Positions 43,832 to 56,837 of a DNA stretch of 64,000 bases are shown here, in pieces. Source of the DNA: Myotis daubentonii (Eukaryota; Chordata; Mammalia; Chiroptera; Vespertilionidae); contig NC_081848.1 in the NCBI RefSeq assembly GCF_963259705.1, positions 57,470,895-57,534,894 on the forward strand, read 5' to 3'. A program made the position numbers and the translations under genes. Positions within the stretch are counted from its first letter, which is position 1; each line of letters begins with the position of its first letter. The notes under the pieces were generated by a model. That model made no database searches. It was given only the letters and a program-made list of their open reading frames with translations, and was not told the origin of the DNA.

Positions 43832-46300
43832 TGAGGACTGCTATGTACCAACAGCTCACTTCTATACATTCACCTGCAAACCTCATTTTTTGGCTGTTGC
43901 ACCTCTATATCTCCCTCTGGCTCTTCATTTGAACTTAATCTGCAGAATCAGCTCCTATTGGACATTAAGCTTTCTTATCCACAAGAATGTCTTTTTCTCT
44001 GTAGTTCTGGGAAAACTAAGCACATTCACACATTTTAGGGATGTAATTATTTGATTAAGTGGTTGCAACTTAACCCTAAATGTGGTCATATTTAGGTTAT
44101 TTTTTTTTTCTTTCTCGTGTCTTCCTTAAAAAAAGAATGAAACTAAATAAGCCCTCTTTCATTGAACCTGACATAGATGATTATGGATGGCTTCAGAAGT
44201 AAATCCCAGTGCCCTGTGAGACAAATGATTTTGAGTCCACCCTGTGTGACCTATAATGTTTATAGTTAAGAATATGAGAGATCTGGTTTGGAAAGTATTT
44301 ATAAGGAAGTCAGATCATTGCAGCGAAAGAAAAGTGAGAAAGAAATCAATGGCATTGAATCTTAAAAGTCTGCCAAGCAAGAAGCCAGGGTAGAAGATAC
44401 ATAGTTCAGAAAAGGATTTGACTCCTTTTGAACCTTTATATCCTCTAATCCTTAAAACAGGGTTGCTCTCTTGTTTAAATTCATTAAAGATCCAAAACAG
44501 CTGGATAAAATCTGGAATAATATAGGGTTACTGTTAACATGTTTAAATTGAGATCAAATCTTCTTTTTTCTTTTTTTCTGTTTATTTGCTTCAAAGGGTT
44601 TCAGGGGCAGTGATGTGAATTATTCTGTATGTGCTTGATAGATTTGAGGCTTTATGAGAGGCAAGATGCCTGCTGACTTTGTGAGCATGAAAAGACTACC
44701 CTGACTGTGGTGTTGAGATTCAGTTAGTCTGAAAGTAGTGATTCATGTGGTCATTATTCCCACAGAGGCAAGAGACTTGTCTAATTGGAGTAGGTGGATA
44801 GCACAACAGGTGGTTTATACCAGGTTGTCTCTTTGCTTTAAGACAAGCAAGAAAATATTTTTGTGAGAAATAGCATGACAGTTTGTAACAAGGCTCACAA
44901 ATTAATTTTCAAATCGCTGATTTCTGAAGGAGATTTTAGTGTTAGAAAAATAAAAACTCAAATATCACCATATCCTACAATTTTGTTCCTCTTCTACCTT
45001 AGCTTAACTGAAATTTCAAACTTAACGGAAAGCATCAAAATCAAATGAAAACTTTCCCTCAAAGAGCCACATAAATTGACCCACACAAAAGAGACATTAC
45101 TCATAATTCAGCTAAAATGTAGAATATCTTAATGTGATTATTTCCTCTTCATAACAATGTAAATTTGACACCCGTTTATTTAGTGGAGTTAAAAATAGTT
45201 TTATCTTCTCTGGGTGACTTTTTTCACTGCTCAAGAGATATCTCTAGGTTTTACATCTCTTCTAATTTTCCCTAATGAGAAGAGATGTAATTTGTCTTTA
45301 AAAAAAACATGCATGATTTTAAATTCTAAGACATAGTTATAAAAATGACATTTAGAGCTCCCTTTTTTTCTCATTTACATAAGAAATGCCATCCAACCTA
45401 TTCAGTTTGTATTTGGTTCTAGAAAATTGTAAATTTTAGTGCACTGTTAATATAGCCATACCTTGTGTATGAGAAATCTATGCCTGGTTTTTAAAGAAAT
45501 CTGGTTTAAGAAAACTCAGACACACAAGTAGATTAATAAGGGGGTGTTTATTCCTATTAGAAAGTCTTCACTCTACAGAAAATTTGCATGAGGGTTATTT
45601 TAAAAGCAGCAATCTTTGTGCATTTGAAATATCATTTTGTATAAAAATATTTCCATAGTGTGTACTTATTAGTATTAAAATTAGTACTTAAATTGTATTG
45701 CATTCATCTAATCATCCAGCTAATTATGGTGTGTGTTTTTTAAAGATATGCTTTCACTTCAACTACCCAGAAATTGAGAAATAACGCTATTTCTAGAGCA
45801 TTAGAACTGGAAGGGAACTTAGAAACACTTTAATAAAGCCGTGTCGATTTGTTTTTGTTTGTTTTGTTTTTTAAAACATTGAGCTTGCAGCTAGAACATA
45901 GATGTAGAGGAACTGATCACCATCATTTATTCCTGCTCTCATTTTGGAAGTGTGTATGTATGTGTGCTTGTGTCTGGAGTGAGAAGTTGGCTAAAATTTC
46001 ACAACTTAAAATGATCAACAGAGCATTTTCTGCAGCCTTTGATTCGGCAAGTGGCAAATGAAAAGGAAGGAATCTTAAAGTGTTCCTATGTGCTTTTTTA
46101 TATATAAAAAAAGTGATAGACGCCATTTAACACAGATATATGTAATCATGAAATACTATTTGGCTCTGATTCACCCCCTATCGCGTTTTCAGCGCTGTTT
46201 CTGCAAACGTCTGAGTTGGAGACATCTTTTGAAACACCCCTACCCCCCTCCTCTCACTGTCCAGAAGACTACACTCCAAGTCACCCCACCTAAAAGAACC
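43832..46300. other. Repeat-poor AT-rich island
   Basis: About 2.5 kb with no gene and almost no recognisable transposable element. The AT-rich texture at about 44900-45750 (many ATTA/TAAT words) could hold conserved non-coding DNA. This is inference. Confidence 0.35.
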
Positions 46301-46399
46301 GGTGGGGGGACGGAGGGGGGGGGGAGAGGAAGGCGTTTCACAACAGATTTTTAAAAGAAAAATATAAAATCAAAGACAATTTGGCCATGGACAGTGGCA

Positions 46400-47700
46400 A
46401 CGGCTCCACGTCTGTGACCCTCAATAAAAATGATGCTCAGAAATGGTGAAAGGGCTGGCGATGCAGACTGTCCAAGGGAGGAGACAGAATCGCGGAGGGA
46501 AGGGGCGCGTTCCCCGCTCTGGAGGCGGGAGGGGGGACCAGGCCGGGGCTGCCGTAGGGCCGGCTCGGTCCGCCCCGTGCGCGACTCGCGCGGAAAGCCG
46601 GGCGCTCTGCTCTCTTAGGACCTTTTGAACTCGTGTCTTTGGACAAAAAAAACAACAACAAACCACTTTTTTTGAAAAGGTGGCATTCACTGGGCTGTCA
46701 GAATTCAGCGACACCAAATTAAGGCGCTAATAAAACCGTGCTGGGCTCAGAACTGCGTCTCCGGTGTTAATCCCCACGTTTTAAATTAGTATCAGGTGCC
46801 AATTTCAAACATTTAGGGTAGCCCATTGGAAGAATAAAGAAGGGAACGTTATACTCATTAAACGTTTTGTTTTCTTAATGACAGAAGAGCTAAGGGGTTC
46901 CGTTTCTTGTGACCCGCACCGGGTAGCGTTAATTGCGTGCAAAGGGGTTAATAGCCAGGCAGGCAAAGACGCAAGCTCGCTCGGGTCCTCGCAGGAAGGC
47001 GGGGTGCCCGGGAGGAGCGCTGTGCGCAAAGACGTTTGCAGAGGGAGGCGCCCCGCTCCGGCAGTGGCCCCAAATCTGCGCCCAAAGGTAGGCACGCCGA
47101 GCCCTAGCCGGTTTGGCTCAGTAGCTAGAGCGTGGGCCCTCGGACTGAAGGGCCCTTGGTTGCCCGCTCGATCCCCAGTAGGGGGCGTGCAGGAGGCAGC
47201 CAATCAGTGTTTCTCATGGATGTTTCTATTTCTCTAGTCCTCTCTAATAAGTAAGCTTTAAAAAAAATAAATAAAAAGTAGGCACGTTGAGGCAGCCGGG
47301 ATCTGCTTCCCAGCCATCAGCCAGGGTCCTGTGAACCCCGATAGGAGGTTCTCCCCAAAAGGTGACTTGGAGAGGATTGGAGTTGTTCTTTCTCCTTGGG
47401 CGCAGTGTAAAAACAAGCAGATGTTGGTGGTTGCAGACCGGTGTCCCGGCTGGGAAATCAACCATCCTTGTCGTACTCCCACCCCAGACTCCTCAGTTCT
47501 GAGGAGCAGTGGGGCCCACGGTGAGTTCACACTCTTGCCATTAGGCCCAGAGTCGGGCGCCTGCAGGGGCGCGGGCACCCTCTGCCCCCCGCGCGCTGAG
47601 TCCCCGCGGGTTGCTGCTTTTGCGCCGGTTGCTTGGGGCCGGCGAGTCCTTCTTCTAATTTCAGCACAAAGGGCTTGAGGTGCATTGCTTTCTTTGGCGT
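46400..47700. promoter_or_regulatory. Orphan CpG-rich segment
   Basis: GC-rich with clustered CG dinucleotides at about 46480-46600 ('gtgcgcgactcgcgcggaaa'), 46900-47100 and 47560-47660, separated by an AT-rich block at about 46690-46890 that contains homeodomain-like sites ('accaaattaaggcgctaata', 'ggtgttaatccccacg'). No coding exon is recognisable. It could be a promoter of a non-coding RNA or a CpG-rich enhancer. Confidence 0.5.
47101..47277 (+). mobile_element. VES-type SINE inside the CpG-rich segment
   Basis: It begins 'gccctagccggtttggctca' and has an internally shortened body and A-rich tail. The target duplication is gtaggcacgccga (47088-47100) and gtaggcacgttga (47278-47290), two mismatches. 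Confidence 0.92.
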
Positions 47701-48690
47701 AAAGCCCTCGCCGGTCGGAGTGAGATCTCTGCTTCTTTTCAGGAGCATTGCAACACAAAAGGCTTAAGGGGGAAATTGTTAAAAGGAAGCCCTTTTCTCC
47801 TTAGGCTGAATGCAGTGGGGAGATTAAAACTTTCATTTGAGGTTTTGCCGTATTCATGGCGGTGGGGCCCTGAATGGGACTGAGTCAAAGCCCCCAGAGC
47901 TGCTGTGCGCCCTTTTATCTCCCGCACATCTTCAGACACAGGTTGTTTTGCACTTGAAAGAGGGGTGAGGGGGGAATGTGGGATTTTGACAGCTGATACT
48001 GGCCTCTGAACTCTTGATGGGGATTTTCTAATTAACCCCAAATACCCATCAGGTGGTCAAAACCTAAAATGATTTGTGTCAGAGAGGGCAAGAAGTTTCC
48101 CGTTTTGATCCAATGGATGGGGAAAGTTTTGAACATTTAGTAAGGAAATCTAGGAAGAGCCTCTGAACACAGCGTTTGAAAAGTCAGATGGAGCAGGTTG
48201 GGTTGGGAGAGGCAGCCTCGAGGACACCCAGCCACAGGGGAAGTGCCATCTTGACATCGCCAGCATCAGAACCCTTTGGGTTCCTGAGACTCAGGGAAAA
48301 TGACCCATGTGCTTTGGGAGCTAAATCAGCTAAGAAAGTTGGGTGGCGAGCTCTCGCTAGTAGTGTTACTGTTATGTCTGCCCTTGAGGATGCCCACTGG
48401 GTTGTTAGTTGGTTTTCATTCCAGCTCAAACTCTTTGCCAAGACCCTGATGTAGCACACATGTGCTAAAATAAATTCCACATGGTTTTGGTGGATGCACC
48501 TCTAGTTTAAGAGATGATAGACATGCTCAGCCTTTGAGAATGAAGAGAGAGCTGGTTCATTGGCCCAAAGCCGAAACTGTGGGTTGTTTTAGAACAGGCC
48601 CCAAGAACAAACAAGAAGTTTGGATGATGAACTTCCAAATGCTAAGTCCCTTGGGGATTCAGGTTCAGGGTTTTTGGAGGTGAGGGCCCT
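47701..48690. other. Unassigned non-coding stretch
   Basis: No gene or named repeat. The open frames on both strands overlap without recognisable products. Confidence 0.4.
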
Positions 48691-48699
48691 GGAATGGAC

Positions 48700-48865
48700 A
48701 CAGGCATCCCGCGTTTTCTTGCGCTCCATGGGTGTTGTGTTTTGTTTTGTTTTTTAATAAAGGCAAGTCCCTCCACCAGCAGAAAAATTACGACTCGCTT
48801 TATGGCAATACTCGCTCTTTTACAGTCTTCTGGAACCGAACTGCCGAATCTCTGAGGTATGCTTG
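48700..48865 (+). mobile_element. Tigger-derived DNA transposon relic
   Basis: Starts 'acaggcatcccgcgttttct' and ends 'aatctctgaggtatgcttg', with 'aattacgactcgctttatgg' inside, the layout of an internally deleted Tigger1. Related to the copy at 27677-27853. Confidence 0.7.
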
Positions 48866-49567
48866 CGTGTTTAAAAGGGCCAAGTTCTAGCGCAGTGTTT
48901 CCCTGGCTTCTCTGATAATAACAAGACTAGGAGTGCTTGTTTTAAAAAATAAACAATTTTTGGGTGTCTATGTTCATACTGAAAACTCCAGCAGATAGTT
49001 TTGAAAATGTATGTTTTTAACAAGCTTCTCAGAGAGCTTCCAAGGCCCCCAGATCTCCTGATTGTTCTCTAGGCCACTAGGCCACTGACTGCTGCTTCTC
49101 TGTCTCCTTTACAGCTCATCTGTTACAACAGGCCGCCTGATATATGTAAAGGGAGAGAGTAGAGGCCAACCCCGGGAGCTGCACCTTGTGGCCTCCAGCC
49201 CCTGTCTCTTTGGCCTGTGCTGTGTGCTCCTTCGGCACTGAATTTTGTGAGGTAGCTGTCTGCCATAGGAGAGAGTCTTGGCCAGGTTCAGTTCATCAGA
49301 TGGATCAATGAAGGCTAGACATAGCTCATTTTGTTGGCTGATTTGGGGGCTCATGAGATTGCTTGCATCTGGCCCTGCTCAGTGGTGCTGGTTTCAAAGC
49401 ATGCTTAGGTAGCCGCATAGGGCCAGAGGCAGCTGTCTCAGGGCCTCTGATGGCCCTGGAATCCAACTGTCCACCCTAACAATCTGACATCTCATGGCAC
49501 ACGTGGGTGCTATGGCACTTCAGGTAAAGAGCTCTGACTCAACCAGTTCTAGTCAATGAGCAGGACG

Positions 49568-49968
49568 ATTATGAACAGAATTGTGTCTTCCTGATCCCAC
49601 CCCACCCCACCTCCAAATTAATCTGTGAAGCCCTAATCCCCAGTGTGACTGTGTTTGAAGATAGGACCTTTATGGAGGTAAAGGTGAGAGCATAAGGGTG
49701 AGGCCCTAATCTGATATTACTGGTAAGAAAAGAGAGAGAGAGAGACAGATCAGGATGTGCATGCACAGAGGAAAGGCCGTGTAAGGAGGACACAGCAAGA
49801 AGGCAGCAATCTACAAGCCCAGGAGAGAGGCCTAGGATGAACCATACCGGCTGACACCTTGATCTTGGACTTCCAGCCTTTAGAACGGTGAGAAAATTAA
49901 TTTCTGTGGCTTAAGCCTCCCAGTCTGTACTACTTTGTCCTGGCATTCCTAGCTGAGCCAAATGCAGG
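49568..49968 (+). repeat. MLT1-type LTR (ERVL-MaLR)
   Basis: An old solo LTR: 'agccctaatccccagtgtga' at the left, 'ctgacaccttgatcttggac' and 'gtgagaaaattaatttctgt' at the right, in MaLR LTR order. There is no internal retroviral sequence next to it. Confidence 0.65.
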
Positions 49969-49969
49969 G

Positions 49970-50145
49970 GTTTTCAAATTTGGCTCCTTATTGGGACCAC
50001 CTGAGGGGCTTTAGACACTACCAAGGCCTGGTTTCTACCCTCAGAAATTCTATTTTGTTTGGCCTGGTATGTAGCCTGGTGATCAGGACCTTGTAGAAGT
50101 TCCACAGGTGAGCCGAATGATTAGCCAAGGTGAGAGCCCCTCGGG
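49970..50145. repeat. MER5A-type hAT relic
   Basis: 'ggttttcaaatttggctcct', then 'gggaccacctgaggggcttt' and 'tctaccctcagaaattctat' follow the layout of MER5-type hAT-Charlie repeats. Confidence 0.55.
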
Positions 50146-50149
50146 TAAT

Positions 50150-52035
50150 GTGTAGAAGTTTTAAGAAAACAGATTTAGTTCTATGAGAAGAAAAAAAAAA
50201 AAAAGAACTTTTCTTTTGGGTCTCCTTAATGGAATGGTGAGACCCCAATCAGTGCAAGTATTTAGGCAAAGGTTGAAATGCTGCCAGGGCTTCCTGGAAG
50301 TGGTTGGATCAGATCACCGGTGCCATTTCTATGGGAGCAACACCCTGTCACCCTCTAACATCCATCCTCACCTTCGCCTGACCCCACACATTGTGGACAG
50401 CCTGCTAGAGCATCCTGGATTGATCTCACCGTGTCGTTTCTGATCCCCACCAATTCATTAGCTGAGCTGTTTTATGTGCGTATTTCTCTGTGGCCTTCCA
50501 GCTCCTCCCCATCAAACGAAGAGGCTAAACTTGCTATATTCTAAGGTCCTTTCCAGATCTCAGATTTCTGCATTTTAATCAAGTAAAAATATAGCTTCCT
50601 GATTGTAACCGGAGATGGGAATTAAGTTAGCAATTTCAGGCCATATCAAGTTACCCTCCAGAGAAAGGCAGATTTAGGGAATGAGCTATGCTTATTTCTA
50701 CACAAATTGAATTAGTGGGAAATGAAAGGATCACCTGCTGGAGTTGTCCCTTTGGCTCTGACTGATAAATGCTTTCTTAGAATGACTGCCTGGGAAAGCT
50801 TACATTTGTCGTGGGCACACCTGTCAGCCTTGTTTGTAGTTTTTTGCTGCTGGATGCTGTATATCCTATAAGTCAGTGAAGGAGAGAGAGGCGGTGTCCA
50901 GAATTCATATGATCCTATCCACCCACTAACCATGCTGGAAACCAAGGACTCTTGGGAAATGGGAGACATCAGTGACCTTTCTGCTGTTGAGCCCTAGAAC
51001 CTCACTTGGGGTTTGCCTTCTTGTGTACTTTGTTTCCCCTTGTCATGGATTTGGGGACTCAGCCTGCTCTGGGACTTTAGATCATGTTCCCAACTCTCCC
51101 CTTTGGCGTTCTCCCCTTGCTAAGTGCAGCTAGAGAGTAGGGTGCACCCTGCTGCACTGCCCTTTTTATGCCACTTGGGAAACTAGCTGTGACCCTTGGA
51201 CCTTGAACAGTTTTATGACTGATAATGTGGGAAACAGACAGAAGGCCAGAAAAGTAGCCAACCTGAAGATATGATCAGCGATTGTAAGCCCTGCAGAAGT
51301 TGAATCAAAGCCTTGACTTACTTTTCGTGCTTCTTTCTGAGATGGGAAGGAAGAGCTGGTCATGAGAATAAAGTCAGTGTTTATTAACATACAGTTCATT
51401 TTCAAACTTCAAAAGAATCCACAGAAATGAATAGTTGTTTTGTCAATGTCTGTTTTCAAACCGATGACTGTTCTGGTCCAGGCTCTGCTCATAGCATGAA
51501 GCAATGGAATTGCAACCATCAAGAATCATTTTGTTCAGTATTTGTGTGCCTTCAATTAGACTGTTGCCAGTTTTGAAATGAAGAACATATCCTTGGGTGA
51601 GGATTAACAAAAAAGAATTGGTTCATGTGTTTGTGGGGGCTGGCAAGTCTGAAATCTGTAGGGTGGACACTCAGGCAGGAACTGATGCTGCAGCCTTAAG
51701 GCAGAATTTGTTCTTTGGAAATTCTGTTTTTGCTCTTAGGACCTTCACCTGACTGGATGAGACCCACCCATATCATCAAGGGTAATCTTCTTTACTTAAG
51801 GACAAGTGGCTGACCAACTACCAGCCTGGCTGCAGGAGCTTCCACAATAGGATAGGATAGGGAAGGATATGATAGGATGCCATGCCATACCATGCTATAA
51901 TATGCTATCTATGTTTTTACCTTTCTTTCAAACTAGATATTTAAAGCCAAAGTGTGTCAGGACAGCACATAACTTTGTAAAGCTATTTAGTGACTCTCTC
52001 TATCCCTCTTCCTATCCCTGTCTCCCCACTCCCCA
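50150..52035. other. Unassigned non-coding stretch
   Basis: No gene. An imperfect GGATA/CCATG-rich low-complexity patch lies at about 51848-51900. Old repeats may be present but were not identified. Confidence 0.35.
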
Positions 52036-52039
52036 GTAA

Positions 52040-52215
52040 TTATCATGTACTAGGCATGGTGGCAAGCACAGATATACCCTATTTTATTTTTACAACAACT
52101 CCATGGAATAGATGGCATTATTCCCATCTTAGAAGTGAGCAACCTGGGGCTTACACTTCTAAGTGGCAGAGCTGAGATTCAAATTCAAGTCGGCCTGACT
52201 CAATAGCTGTGTCCT
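52040..52215 (-). repeat. MIR fragment
   Basis: 'gtactaggcatggtggcaag', 'ttttacaacaactccatgga' and 'taagtggcagagctgagatt' follow the MIR core in order. Confidence 0.7.
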
Positions 52216-52279
52216 CAGCTCCACTGTTTCCCATGGTCCTTGATCTTGACAAGTTGAACTCATCCCACACAGACTAGAT

Positions 52280-52755
52280 CAGGCGTTCTCAAAATGTGAT
52301 CTCAAAACTTTTGGGGGCTTCTAAGAGTCTTTCAGAAGCTCAAAATTATTTTTTTAATAATACTATTTGATTCGTTCACTCTTATTCTCTCACGAGTGTA
52401 TAGTAGAGTTTTGCAGAGGCTGCATGACATGCGATATTGCCAGAGATTCAGTGCAGAAGTAGCTATGAAAATCCAGCTGTCTTCTGTTGAGCCAGGCATT
52501 AAGAGAGATTAGCAAAAATGCCGAGCAATGTTACTCTTCTCCTTTATTTTTTATTTTGGAAATATAGTTATTTTTACCCAACTGTTATTTATGTTAATAA
52601 GTCACAGTTTTTAGAATATTGAATTAACAAGTATTTAAAAAATATCCTAGTTTTAATTTCTCATAGAGTAATAACTGGCAGATATAATGTACATAAACAA
52701 AATCTCTTTGATGTTCTCAATACTTTTAAGATTATAAAGGGATCCTGAGGCCAAC
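52280..52755 (+). repeat. Old hAT DNA transposon relic
   Basis: It starts with a hAT-like terminus 'caggcgttctcaaa' and carries 'ctctcacgagtgtatagtag', 'aatccagctgtcttctgttg' and, near the right end, 'acataaacaaaatctctttg', the known order of an old mammalian hAT family. No transposase frame remains. The right terminus is lost. Confidence 0.6.
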
Positions 52756-52759
52756 AGGG

Positions 52760-54004
52760 GGACAGTATGTGCGGGCATTTTGGTACTGAGAGATGGGCGT
52801 GATCCAGCTGTGCAGGTGGACCATGGCACCCTGAGCCATGGAGCCAGATGTGGGGTAATCCAGAGGGATCAATGCTAAGTCCAGCTGGTTTTGCAATCAT
52901 TTTCCTATTTCAGTTCTAGGGACAAGATCCTAAATGGCTGTATGCTGACTATGGAGGTGGGTCTTTCTGCTATAATCACTGCGAAGCCAATGAGTGATTT
53001 TTAAGTCAGAGAGGGACATAAACAGAGGCTTCAACTGAAGCAGATGTTAAAGATGTAGTTGGAAATGGGGGTGATTGAATAATGAGGAGAAGAAGGATTG
53101 CATGCAGACTTCTGGCTCAGAAACCAGGGACTCAGGAATCAGAATGTTGAACATCTTGCCTGTGGTTATAGCTCATCGGTAGCAGAGTGTCTGTGATAAG
53201 TGATCCCAAGCTTATGTACTTTCCACTCTACTTTTCCCATTCTCCTCCCCTGGTTTCTTTTCTTTCTAAATCTCAGCCAATTAAAGATGAGAAAAGTGGG
53301 CACACTCTTCAGGGCTCTAGGTCCTCCATGATGAGGGTGCAACAAGGAATTGAAAAAACAATTCTTTGAGCAAAACTGTTCCTTGGTAGGTCTCCTTAAT
53401 TATGAAGGTGCTGCTGTGCGATATTTGGATTGTACAGCGATCAAGAGAGTCTGATGAAGCTGGTAACAGGGCAAAATGGGCAGGGTGGTCATGCCCGAGA
53501 GAGGTGCGGTCGGTGGGCCTGGGCTGTCTCCAATGGCCCAGGCGAGAGTGAGTGCTGTGGGCTTGCATGGCCATCAGGTTCTGGCTGGTTCTGGCTTCCC
53601 AGCCCATGCTGTAAGATGAGGGCACAGTCATCATGTTTCTAATGAGTGCTGGAGACTGTAATAAGTCTAATCTATCTTGCTGACACTTCTTGTTTCAGCT
53701 GTTGCTGTGACAAATTGTTTCTTTGCTGAAGTTCAGTGTATCAGTGGTGTGTGTGTGTGTGCGCAGCAGCCGGGGTGCTGGGGGTGGGGGAGTTGGCGGG
53801 GGCAAGAGGCGAGGGGCCGGGGGGACTAGTTAAGGAAGCATGCTAAATTTTAGGAAACCACAGAGTGTATGGCACAGAGTGTGTGGTGGAGGTCATGAGA
53901 GAAACTAGTTCTCAGTGTATCTTATCTTATTATTCTCATTTAATTTTAAATCCAAAATGTGGAAAGTGATTTTTAATCACTCTCTGCTAACATTTCTACT
54001 TTAT
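52760..54004. other. Unassigned non-coding stretch
   Basis: No gene. A short (GT)n lies at 53746-53762 followed by a G-rich patch to about 53825. Confidence 0.35.
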
Positions 54005-54020
54005 GTTTGGGAATGTTTTG

Positions 54021-54231
54021 TTTAAATATATTTTTATTGATTTCAGAGAGGAAGGGAGAGAGAGATAGAAACATCAATGATGAGAGAGAATCATTGATCA
54101 GCTACCTCCTGCACGCCCCTTACTAGGGATTGAGCCTGCAACCCGGGCATGTGCCCTTGACTGGAATTGAACCCAGGACCCTTCAGTCCACAGGCCGATG
54201 CTCTATCCACTGGGCAAAACTGGCTAGGGCT
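54021..54231 (-). mobile_element. VES-type SINE with 16-bp duplication
   Basis: A minus-strand copy with its tRNA-like head at the right ('ccactgggcaaaactggcta'). A perfect duplication (gtttgggaatgttttg at 54005-54020 and 54232-54247) flanks it. Confidence 0.94.
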
Positions 54232-54249
54232 GTTTGGGAATGTTTTGAC

Positions 54250-55105
54250 TTCAAATGAGTAGATGAAAAATTAAAAGTTCCTTTACTGACTTATTATATA
54301 ATTTAAATCCTTCCTCGTGGAGCCTGGGGGTGCTGACATTTCTGTAAAATGTTCCTGTCCAAGGCAGGAAGGCCTTGGTGAGGAAAGGATTTGGTAGGAG
54401 AAACCAGATTCCTTTGTCAGTGTTAATTGACACAATCCATTGGTTTTGCTCTCTCCACGTGTCGTGGAGGTACCCTCAACTTTCTATCTGTGATTTTGAG
54501 TTTCTGAAGAAGAACTTCATACATTTGAGGATTGGAGGAAATTTTTAGGGGAAAGACTTGTGTAACAATCACAGTCTCAAAATCACAGAGGGTCTCCAAG
54601 TCTCATATGGTCTTTCAAGTTACAACATTCTATGTACTGTATTTTAGAATAATTTAATCCATTTATTTGGTAATTTCATTCAAATGTCCCATGTGAATTT
54701 TGCCATGTCCAGTGGACACCAAGGACAAGGCAGCAGTGGAGCCCCAGGACACCTGGGACCAGGCACAGTGACACCGTCAGGGTGCTCTCGTCTCTTGACT
54801 GTCTGCTCTATGCTCCTCTGCTTTATTTGTCTCCCTGCAAGTTTGTTGTCTTTGTTTTTCTGACTCACATGGTAGAAAACAAAGTCACTGGTGGCCCCTG
54901 AGCTTTTATGGTGGATCTTTATCTACCTGAGGGGGATTGAATAGCTAGCTCTCTTTCTCTCTCAATCCCAGTTCCAAAATCCACAAGCAGAATCATTGGT
55001 GCTTCAATGTGAGCCAGATGTACTGTCCTGGACCAGTGGGGACATGTCTCAGAAGAGCATGGCAGCTTCTGCAGCAATCTTATAGATGCAGAGCAGGGAG
55101 GGAGA
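54250..55105. other. Unassigned non-coding stretch
   Basis: No gene or repeat family identified. Confidence 0.35.
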
Positions 55106-55109
55106 GTTC

Positions 55110-55600
55110 ACTGATTCACTCTCAGCTCTCAGCAAGGATTTACTTCCTATGTACCCAATGTGTGTCCACACTGCATTGGACACTGAAGATACAGTGGTGA
55201 GCAAGCAAACCTGTTCTTTTGGAGCTTACATTATAATGAGGGAGGTAAACCATTAACCAGGATCCAAATAAACACTATAATTATGAAGTTGATAATGGGT
55301 ATAAATGGGATCAAGGAAGGCTGCTCTGAAGAAGTGACATTTAAACTATAAGTTGAAGGATGACAATGAATGAGCCCTTGCCAAGACCTGGGGTAAAAGT
55401 CTTCCAGGCTTCTCTGGACAAGGAGAGGGCAAGTGAAAAGGTTCTGAGTTGGGGAAAGGATTGGGGTGGGGGTTGAGAATCAGAAACAAGCCCTCTGTAG
55501 ATAGCGGACAGTGACTGGGGATGAAAGGGTGCTGAAATGATGTTGGACAAGAAACTCAGGGCTGCAGACCCAGGTAATGATGCTCAGCAATGGGAAGTCA
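55110..55600 (+). repeat. Old mammalian interspersed repeat (unnamed)
   Basis: 'actgaagatacagtggtgag', 'ttggagcttacattataatg' and 'gaaggctgctctgaagaagt' follow an ancient dispersed repeat whose first part also occurs at about 9885, 27090 and 35005. Family name uncertain. Confidence 0.45.
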
Positions 55601-56600
55601 CTGAAAGATTCTGAGGAGCCAACATCACCTGGTCCAGGGGCTTCGTGGGAGGCATGGATCGAAGAGATGGGTGCAAATGCTGGGAGGCTGGAAGCTTTTG
55701 GCTCTAGGTGGTTTGCGCGAAGGTGATACTAGTGGAAATCCCTTGGGGATTATTTGAATATGGAAAGTGAGGGAAGGGGAAGTATCAACAGTGTTTCCTG
55801 GGATTTAGCTTTAATAACTGGATATATAATGGTGGTGTCATTTATTGAAAAGCTAGAAAGAGGTACAGGCTGGGGAAAAATCAATATGTCCATTTACATG
55901 ACTCATTTTGAGTTGTCTGTAGGATACCCAAGTACTTATCAAGCAGCCTCTCTAATATATCAATTTGGAGCTGGTAAGAGAGATCTAGACTAGAGACAGA
56001 AATGCAGAAGTACGTACATAGTTCAGTATTTCAAGTGGTGGCACTTACTGTGCTTGACACCCAGAATGGGTCATTTTTTAATATTTCTTCCTTTATATGA
56101 CAAAATAGTTTTCATAACAGTCATATAATAATTGAAACTATTTTTTTAGATTTGGTTAATTCTTTAGCTTTAAAGTAACAATTAAAAAGAATACTTTTAA
56201 TTGTAAAGGTATTCAAATTTGGTAAAATATTGAAGTATGAATTATATGTTACACTTAATATGAAGTTTCACTGTGTTAAAGACATAAAAACTCCAAATGT
56301 TCTCATAAAACGACAGGATTAAAATAATTGAAGTTTGATGTTGTCATTTTTACAATCACTGTGCTGTCATTGTTTATGTTTAATCTACTGCCTAACTGCA
56401 GGAGTATATAGTATCACAGGGGGAAGAGACATGAGCTATACCTGTCTGAATAATTTCAAACTATTACTAACTTCTCTAGAAATGACTGTGTGGAGCTGAG
56501 TCCGCATGTGTCCTCTGAGGAAGGGAGAGGGCTGAACAGTAGATACAGAAGTGTTTGTTATGTGATTCTCTGTATTTTTTGTATGTTTGAAACATCATAA
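55601..56600. other. Unassigned non-coding stretch
   Basis: AT-rich, no gene. The first 200-400 bp may continue the preceding old repeat. Confidence 0.35.
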
Positions 56601-56613
56601 AAAATGAATTTCA

Positions 56614-56837
56614 GCCCAGCTGGCATGGTTCAGTGGTTGAGCATCCCCCTATGAACCAGAAGGACACAGTTTAATTCTTGGTCAGAGCACATGCCCAGGT
56701 TGTGGGCTACATCCCCAATGTGGGGCGTGCAGGAGGCAGCCAATCAATGATTCTCTCTCATCATCAATGTTTCTAGCTCTCTCTACCTCTCCCTTCCTCT
56801 CTGAAATCAATAAAAATATATTTAAAAAATAAAAATA
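56614..56837 (+). mobile_element. VES-type SINE
   Basis: Plus-strand copy with head 'agctggcatggttcagtggt' and tail 'gaaatcaataaaaatata'. An 11-bp duplication with one mismatch (aatgaatttca 56603-56613, aataaatttca 56838-56848) flanks it. Confidence 0.9.
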
